From Clostridiales bacterium UBA1777 (lineage in GTDB: Bacteria > Bacillota > Clostridia > Oscillospirales > Oscillospiraceae): a DNA stretch of 10,475 nucleotides. The position numbers and the translations under genes were made by a program. The notes under the pieces are model-generated. The model was not told the DNA's origin. It worked only from the letters and a program-made list of their open reading frames with translations, and made no database searches. The DNA lies in NCBI GenBank assembly GCA_002315275.1, contig DCGN01000142.1, positions 1 to 10,475 of the forward strand, in the 5' to 3' direction. Of the stretch, positions 6,978 through 10,475 are shown piece by piece (the first letter of the stretch is position 1; each line of letters starts with the position of its first letter).

Positions 6978-7759
6978 AATACGGTTTTATCGGACTCGGC
7001 AACATGGCCTCCGCGATAATAGGCGGCATGGTCAAGGGCGGCATTCCCGCGGAGGATATTCTCGGCTTTAACAGAACGAAGGCAAAGACGGATGCACTTG
7101 TTGAAAAGTACGGTATAGTTGAGTGCGCGAGCGCGGACGAGGTCGCCGAAAGGGCGGACGTGCTTATTCTTGCCGTCAAGCCGCAGATGCTTCCCGACGT
7201 GATGGACGCGGCGGCAAGGTGCGGCAGCAAGCCTGTTCTGACTATAGCGGCCGGTAAAGCGCTTTCCTGGTACATGGAGAGGTTTCCCGCGGGCACACCC
7301 GTTGTGCGCATAATGCCTAATATTGCGGCGCGCGTGGGCGAATCACTCAGCGCAATATGCGGAAACAAGTTTGCGGATGAGAGCGTTATCGCCGAGGCGA
7401 AAAAGATATTTGCCTGCGTAGGAAAAGTTTACATAATTGAAGAAAAATTCTTCCCGGCATTCTCGTCGATATGCGGGGCATCGGGGGCGTTTATATATCT
7501 CTATATTGACGCGCTTGCCGAGGCGGGCGTGCGAGCGGGCTTCCCGAGAGCAATGGCGGAGGAGATGGCATCCGGTGCCGTGCTCGGTGCGGCAAAGCTT
7601 GCTCAGGACAGCGGCGAGCACCCGATAGCCTTGATGAACAAGGTATGCTCACCGGGAGGAACGACCGTTGAGGGCGTTATCAAGCTAAAGGAGCTCGGAT
7701 TTGAAACTGCGATACAGCAGGCAACTCAGGCTGTTATTGACAAGGACAAGCTCCTGTAA
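6974..7759 (+). CDS. proC: Pyrroline-5-carboxylate reductase
   Basis: ProC catalyses the last step of proline synthesis, the NAD(P)H-dependent reduction of 1-pyrroline-5-carboxylate to L-proline, in the cytoplasm. The 261-residue protein has the Rossmann dinucleotide motif GFIGLGNMASAI (4-14), AVKPQ (67-71), VRIMPN (111-116) and the signature region near the C-terminus with SPGGTTVEGV (226-235). One oddity is that the usual SGSGPAY/GSSPAY segment of the dimerisation and active-site helix reads CGASGAFIY (167-175), with Gly in place of the conserved Pro. The rest of that helix (LYIDALAEAGVRAGFPRAMA) is normal, so the enzyme is probably active. The start overlaps the end of nhaC by four bases, and no separate promoter is evident. 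Coupling of a proline-making enzyme to a Na+/H+ antiporter fits osmotic or salt adaptation, by inference. Confidence 0.93.
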   Translation: MKYGFIGLGNMASAIIGGMVKGGIPAEDILGFNRTKAKTDALVEKYGIVECASADEVAERADVLILAVKPQMLPDVMDAAARCGSKPVLTIAAGKALSWYMERFPAGTPVVRIMPNIAARVGESLSAICGNKFADESVIAEAKKIFACVGKVYIIEEKFFPAFSSICGASGAFIYLYIDALAEAGVRAGFPRAMAEEMASGAVLGAAKLAQDSGEHPIALMNKVCSPGGTTVEGVIKLKELGFETAIQQATQAVIDKDKLL

Positions 7760-7765
7760 ATAAGC

Positions 7766-7801
7766 AATACCCGCGCCGACTTTTATGCCGATGCGGGTAT
7801 T
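7766..7801 (+). terminator. Hairpin after proC (first of two)
   Basis: AATACCCGC (7766-7774) pairs perfectly with GCGGGTATT (7793-7801) across an 18-base loop, starting 7 bases after the proC stop. The tail is not U-rich, so alone it is a weak terminator. It may protect the mRNA 3' end or assist the stronger hairpin that follows. Confidence 0.45.
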
Positions 7802-7817
7802 ATATCCGTATATGAAA

Positions 7818-7843
7818 ATTGCCGCTCCCAAAGGAGCGGCAAT
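7818..7843. terminator. Bidirectional intrinsic terminator between convergent genes
   Basis: An 11-bp perfect stem (core TTGCCGCTCC / GGAGCGGCAA) with a CAAA loop is followed on the plus strand by TAATCTTTTTC. On the minus strand it is followed by TTTTCATAT. It therefore suits termination of proC from the left and of the 59-residue gene from the right. Confidence 0.85.
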
Positions 7844-7859
7844 AATCTTTTTCAGTTGA

Positions 7860-8039
7860 TCAATGGACGAACAGGGAAACGAACATGATGGTGCTCAGAG
7901 TGCCCTTGAGCTCCTCAAAGTAGTCAGCAACGCAGGTGAAGTGCTCTTTGCGCTGGACATAGAAGAATGCCATACCACCGATTGCGAGGACAGCGAGGCA
8001 AGCAGCGAGCTTGAGCAGGAAGCATACAAACTTTTTCAT
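7860..8039 (-). CDS. Small single-pass membrane protein, 59 residues
   Basis: I do not recognise a family. The protein has a short basic N-terminus (MKK), a hydrophobic helix at about 4-27 (FVCFLLKLAACLAVLAIGGMAFFY) and a polar stretch (QRKEHFTCVADYFEELKG). A second hydrophobic patch (TIMFVSLFVH) ends the protein. The start is the ATG at 8039, which follows a perfect AAGGAG site (8046-8051) with a strong promoter further upstream. The longer frame from 8111 would begin inside the -35 box and is not used. The first helix could be a signal anchor or an uncleaved signal sequence. The gene sits alone between the proC terminator and the alpha/beta hydrolase. The quality of its promoter and ribosome site argues that it is real and well expressed despite its size. 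Confidence 0.75.
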   Translation of the reverse strand: MKKFVCFLLKLAACLAVLAIGGMAFFYVQRKEHFTCVADYFEELKGTLSTIMFVSLFVH

Positions 8040-8045
8040 AATTAT

Positions 8046-8051
8046 CTCCTT
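8046..8051 (-). promoter_or_regulatory. Ribosome binding site deciding the start of the 59-residue gene
   Basis: AAGGAG on the minus strand is followed by 6 bases and then the ATG at 8039. It sets a start 24 codons inside the longest frame. Confidence 0.8.
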
Positions 8052-8082
8052 AGTTGTAATTTGTTTTTTAAGCGTTGGCATT

Positions 8083-8111
8083 ATTATAATACCTTTTTGC
8101 GTTCGTGACAA
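8083..8111 (-). promoter_or_regulatory. SigA-type promoter of the small membrane protein gene
   Basis: TTGTCA (8106-8111), a 17-base spacer and a perfect TATAAT (8083-8088) lie on the minus strand. The predicted start is near 8076, giving a leader of about 37 bases. The -10 sits inside a near-palindrome, GGTATTAT-A-ATAATGCC (8077-8093, 7 of 8 matching), which may be an operator or simply AT-rich chance. Confidence 0.75.
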
Positions 8112-8151
8112 GACCTATTTTTGAAAACTCGCTTAATATTTCCAAATTAAA

Positions 8152-9090
8152 TCATGCGCAGAGTACTTTTGCCTTGATCCAGGCGAGAATATTTGCATAA
8201 ACGTCGTCCTTGTTGAACTCGTTGAGCATCTCGTGGCGTCCCTTCGGGTAGAGGCGGATAAAAACGTCTCTCATGCCCGCGTCGCAGAAGGCCTTGTACG
8301 CGCGGTTGACACCCTTGCCGTATTCGCCGACGGGATCGGCCTCGCCGGACATAAAGTAAACGGGAACGTCCTTGGTCATTTTTGCGATATTCTTCGGGTC
8401 GGTGATGAACTTGATACCTGTCATCATGTCCTTATAAAGCCCCGTCTTTGCAACAAAGCCGCAGAGAGGATCGTCAACATACTTGTGAACCTCTGCACCG
8501 TCGCGGCTGAGCCAGTCAAACGGAGTGTTCGGGTGAGAGATCTTGTTGTTGTAGCTGCCGAAGGCAATGCCGTTGAGCGTATCGCCCACGGAGCGTGCGC
8601 CGTTTTTGCTTACGAGGAAATCGGCCATTGTGAGGCCTGCGGTTATCATGAGCTTCTGCTGATGACCCGTGCCGCTGATGATAACGCCCGCGTTGTCATC
8701 GGGGAAGCGGATCATATACGTCCTCGCGAGGAAGCTGCCCATGCTGTGACCGAAGAATACATACGGGATATCGGGATACTCCGCACGCATCTGCTCATGG
8801 AGCTTGTGCAGATCGTTGACCACGACGTTCCAACCGTCTTTCTCGGCGAAGAAGCCCTTGTCATCCTCCTTAGTGAAGGACTGACCGTGACCGAGGTGAT
8901 CGTTGCCGACGGCGAGAATACCGTTCTCTGCGAGGAAGGTCATAAACGCATCATAGCGGTTGATATGCTCGGCGATGCCGTGCGCTATCTGAACTATGGC
9001 AACGGGAGCGGAATCGGGAACGCACTTTCTCGCGTGTATGCTGTGGATACCGTCAGTTGAATCAAAGAAAAAATCTGATAATACCGGCAT
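8152..9090 (-). CDS. Alpha/beta hydrolase, monoacylglycerol-lipase-like (Hydrolase_4/S33)
   Basis: This 312-residue cytoplasmic serine hydrolase resembles monoglyceride lipases and lysophospholipases; the real substrate is unknown. The oxyanion-region motif is QIAHGIAEHINRY (34-46). DHLGHGQS (64-71) is typical of the Hydrolase_4 group. The nucleophile elbow is FGHSMGS (113-119) with Ser116, the catalytic Asp is probably Asp252 (SGEADPVG), and the His is His286 (GRHEMLNE). The start is the ATG at 9090, directly behind a perfect AAGGAGG site. The longer frame from 9162 would add 24 residues but starts within the -35 box of the promoter. No signal peptide is present. The gene appears monocistronic. 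No clear terminator follows it, so some transcripts may run into the small membrane protein gene. Confidence 0.9.
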   Translation of the reverse strand: MPVLSDFFFDSTDGIHSIHARKCVPDSAPVAIVQIAHGIAEHINRYDAFMTFLAENGILAVGNDHLGHGQSFTKEDDKGFFAEKDGWNVVVNDLHKLHEQMRAEYPDIPYVFFGHSMGSFLARTYMIRFPDDNAGVIISGTGHQQKLMITAGLTMADFLVSKNGARSVGDTLNGIAFGSYNNKISHPNTPFDWLSRDGAEVHKYVDDPLCGFVAKTGLYKDMMTGIKFITDPKNIAKMTKDVPVYFMSGEADPVGEYGKGVNRAYKAFCDAGMRDVFIRLYPKGRHEMLNEFNKDDVYANILAWIKAKVLCA

Positions 9091-9096
9091 AATGGG

Positions 9097-9103
9097 CCTC
9101 CTT
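9097..9103 (-). promoter_or_regulatory. Ribosome binding site deciding the hydrolase start
   Basis: AAGGAGG on the minus strand lies 6 bases before the ATG at 9090, the best Shine-Dalgarno match in the window. Confidence 0.85.
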
Positions 9104-9133
9104 ATAATTAGCTTTTCCGTGTTTGGTACTATA

Positions 9134-9162
9134 ATTTTACTCTTTGCGCCCGCGCAAGTCAA
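9134..9162 (-). promoter_or_regulatory. SigA-type promoter of the alpha/beta hydrolase gene
   Basis: TTGACT (9157-9162), a 17-base spacer and TAAAAT (9134-9139) lie on the minus strand. The start point near 9127 leaves a leader of about 37 bases holding the AAGGAGG site. Confidence 0.75.
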
Positions 9163-9194
9163 GACGGATGCTTTGAAGTTATTAAAGCAAATAT

Positions 9195-9261
9195 ATCATC
9201 GGTATCTGTTTGAACCGCATTGGGCAATTGGAGTCCTCTCGCCGTAAACAGTGCCGATGAT
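9195..9261. repeat. Long imperfect inverted repeat in divergent intergenic DNA
   Basis: The gap between the hydrolase start and the methyltransferase start (9091-9396, 306 bases) holds two divergent promoters and this structure. ATCATCGG (9195-9202) plus CTGTTT (9206-9211) pair with AAACAG (9246-9251) plus CCGATGAT (9254-9261). The 8-bp and 6-bp stems are separated by a small internal loop and close over a 34-base loop. It lies upstream of both promoters, so neither should transcribe it. It may be a decayed element, an unrecognised small RNA or a protein site. Confidence 0.5.
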
Positions 9262-9311
9262 TTAATGAAAGAGACTCTATTCTTATATTGTATTGACTCA
9301 TAATATTGTTG

Positions 9312-9340
9312 TTGACCTGTTGACGGAAAAATGATAAAAT
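9312..9340 (+). promoter_or_regulatory. Extended -10 SigA-type promoter of the methyltransferase-ecfA unit
   Basis: TTGACC (9312-9317), a 17-base spacer and TAAAAT (9335-9340) are present, with TG at 9332-9333 forming an extended -10. The start point would be near 9347. Two further TTGAC motifs (9293 and 9320) lie nearby but lack a matching -10. The leader has a small AT hairpin (ATAATA / TATTAT, 9351-9366). Confidence 0.75.
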
Positions 9341-9396
9341 ACTATGTCTCATAATAGGTTTATTATCATCATTCTTGATCTCACGGGAGTTTTTAT

Positions 9397-10257
9397 ATGT
9401 GGTTTTCAGATAAATGGCAGGATTTTGAGCTGCTTGACTGCTCAAGAGGCGAAAAGCTTGAGCGCTGGGGCAAGTATTATCTCGTCCGTCCCGATCCTCA
9501 GGCAATATGGGAAACGCCGAGAAACAATGTCCATTGGAATGACCGCGACGCGCGCTACCGCCGCTCCGAAACCGGCGGAGGAAGCTGGGATAAGGGCGGC
9601 CTTCCTCAGAACTGGCAGATCAAATACGGCGAGCTCACATTCAACGTGAAGCCGATGAACTTCAAACACACGGGCCTTTTCCCCGAGCAGGCGGCTAACT
9701 GGGATTGGGCCATGCAGAAGATCCGCTCCGCCGGCAGGCCGATAAGCGTTCTCAATCTCTTCGGATATACGGGCGCGGCAACAGTTGCCTGCGCAAAGGC
9801 GGGCGCGCAGGTGTGCCATGTCGATGCCGCAAAGGGCATGGTCGCATGGGGCAAGGAAAATGCCGCCTCATCAGGGCTTTCCGATGCGCCTATCCGCTGG
9901 ATAGTTGATGACTGCGCCAAGTTCGTCGAGCGAGAGATACGCCGAGGCAGAAAATACGATGCCATTATCATGGACCCTCCCTCCTACGGCAGAGGCCCGA
10001 GCGGGGAGATATGGAAGCTGGAGCAGAATCTCTGGCCGTTCGTTTCTCTGTGCGCGGGCGTTCTGTCGGATGACCCGCTGTTCGTGATAATCAATTCCTA
10101 TACGACGGGGCTTTCCGCCTCTGTGCTTTCGTATATAACCGAAAGCATCTTCACAAAGAAATACGGCGGACGGTCAGACAGCCGGGAGCTCGGCCTTCCC
10201 GTCACGGATACGGGGCTTTTCCTGCCGTGCGGATCGACCTGCCGCTGGGAGCATTGA
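9397..10257 (+). CDS. RlmI-like class I SAM-dependent methyltransferase
   Basis: This 286-residue protein is probably an RNA or rRNA methyltransferase using S-adenosylmethionine, of the COG1092 type related to RlmI (23S rRNA m5C1962) and RlmK. Residues 88-104 carry the conserved NFKHTGLFPEQAANWDW. The SAM-binding motif I is LNLFGYTGAATVACAKAG (119-136), the acidic ribose-contact region is HVDAAKGMVAWGKENA (141-156), and motif IV is MDPPSYGRGP (192-201). Unlike RlmI (about 396 residues) it has no N-terminal PUA domain, so RNA recognition must differ or target another site. The ATG follows GGGAG at 9385-9389 with 7-base spacing. The next gene begins 6 bases after its stop. The exact nucleotide target cannot be assigned from sequence, so I leave the symbol blank. 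Confidence 0.87.
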   Translation: MWFSDKWQDFELLDCSRGEKLERWGKYYLVRPDPQAIWETPRNNVHWNDRDARYRRSETGGGSWDKGGLPQNWQIKYGELTFNVKPMNFKHTGLFPEQAANWDWAMQKIRSAGRPISVLNLFGYTGAATVACAKAGAQVCHVDAAKGMVAWGKENAASSGLSDAPIRWIVDDCAKFVEREIRRGRKYDAIIMDPPSYGRGPSGEIWKLEQNLWPFVSLCAGVLSDDPLFVIINSYTTGLSASVLSYITESIFTKKYGGRSDSRELGLPVTDTGLFLPCGSTCRWEH

Positions 10258-10263
10258 GGATTA

Positions 10264-10475
10264 ATGAGTAGTATAATCAGGTTTGAAAACTTAAGATTCA
10301 CATATCCCGGCGACGACTATGAGACGCTTGCGGGCATCTCGCTCGAGATAGAGCGCGGCAGCTTCGTGGCGATCCTCGGGCATAACGGCTCGGGAAAGTC
10401 CACTCTTGCGAAGCAGATAAACGCCATCCTCGTGCCGAGCGAGGGCAAGGTGCTTGTGGACGGAATGGACACCTC
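10264..10475 (+). CDS. Energy-coupling factor transporter ATPase, EcfA1-like (partial, cut by window end)
   Basis: The first 70 residues of an ABC ATPase are present. It starts MSSIIRFENLRFTYPG, with the aromatic Tyr of the A-loop. Walker A is GHNGSGKST at 39-47, followed by LAKQINAILVPSEGKVLVDGMDT. The GHNGSGKSTLAK-N-LL-P-GKV-V-GMDT pattern is characteristic of EcfA1/CbiO-type ATPases, which power vitamin or cobalt/nickel uptake through EcfT and S-components. The ATG lies 6 bases after the methyltransferase stop, and a GAGGA site overlaps that stop with rather short spacing. It is therefore the second gene of the unit. In Firmicutes ecfA1 is usually followed by ecfA2 and ecfT, which would lie beyond the edge. 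The Walker B and signature motifs are outside the window. Confidence 0.88.
   Translation, partial: MSSIIRFENLRFTYPGDDYETLAGISLEIERGSFVAILGHNGSGKSTLAKQINAILVPSEGKVLVDGMDT

Noticed and set aside
8112..8151. Terminator after the alpha/beta hydrolase
   Set aside because: The 40 bases before the next promoter are AT-rich, but I could not find a stem of useful length.
8233..9060. 275-codon open frame on the plus strand opposite the alpha/beta hydrolase
   Set aside because: The minus strand carries an intact Ser-Asp-His hydrolase. The plus frame shows no family motif, promoter or ribosome site.
9091..9162. 24-residue N-terminal extension of the alpha/beta hydrolase
   Set aside because: The upstream ATG lies within the -35 box, and a perfect AAGGAGG precedes the ATG at 9090, where the homologous part of the protein begins.
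9221..9247. tRNA T-arm-like stretch (TTGGAGTCCTCTCGCC)
   Set aside because: The 5' half of the T-stem does not pair, and no anticodon, D-arm or acceptor partner can be found upstream.
9182..9505. 107-codon minus-strand frame crossing the methyltransferase start
   Set aside because: It overlaps the methyltransferase coding start and its promoter, lacks a ribosome site, and resembles no protein.

Overview
The window looks like chromosomal DNA from a Gram-positive-type bacterium, most likely an uncultured gut-type clostridium (Firmicutes) of moderate GC. I infer this from strong AGGAGG-type Shine-Dalgarno sites, SigA-type promoters that nearly all have a 17-base spacer, an ECF-transporter ATPase, and the family mix (paired CorC/HlyC proteins, MscS, NhaC). 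I see no phage, transposon, CRISPR array, rRNA or tRNA. This is an ordinary housekeeping/accessory stretch with compact operons and well-defined intergenic control regions.

Left part (36-5413, all minus strand). A monocistronic secreted SGNH/GDSL hydrolase (36-1310) has its own promoter. Upstream of it is a four-gene membrane operon, read right to left: two adjacent CNNM/CorC-type (DUF21-CBS-CorC_HlyC) membrane proteins joined by an ATGA overlap, an MscS-type mechanosensitive channel, and an unrecognised 143-residue single-pass membrane protein. One promoter (5454-5482) appears to drive all four, and a hairpin at 1380-1407 probably ends the transcript.

Centre (5414-7843). A 250-base divergent control region separates that operon from a plus-strand pair, an NhaC-family Na+/H+ antiporter and ProC (pyrroline-5-carboxylate reductase), again joined by an ATGA overlap. 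The control region holds two good promoters, a tandem 22-bp direct repeat and two overlapping dyads around the nhaC transcription start. Taken together, Mg2+/cation export, osmotic release, Na+ extrusion and proline synthesis suggest an ion and osmotic homeostasis locus. That link is inferred from arrangement. A strong hairpin (7818-7843) terminates the pair and probably also the convergent small gene.

Right part (7860-10475). A 59-residue single-pass membrane protein and a monoglyceride-lipase-like alpha/beta hydrolase lie on the minus strand, each with its own promoter and a start shorter than the longest open frame. After a second divergent intergenic region containing an unexplained long inverted repeat, a plus-strand unit begins with an RlmI-like SAM-dependent methyltransferase. 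It continues 6 bases later into an EcfA-type ABC ATPase cut off by the window end.
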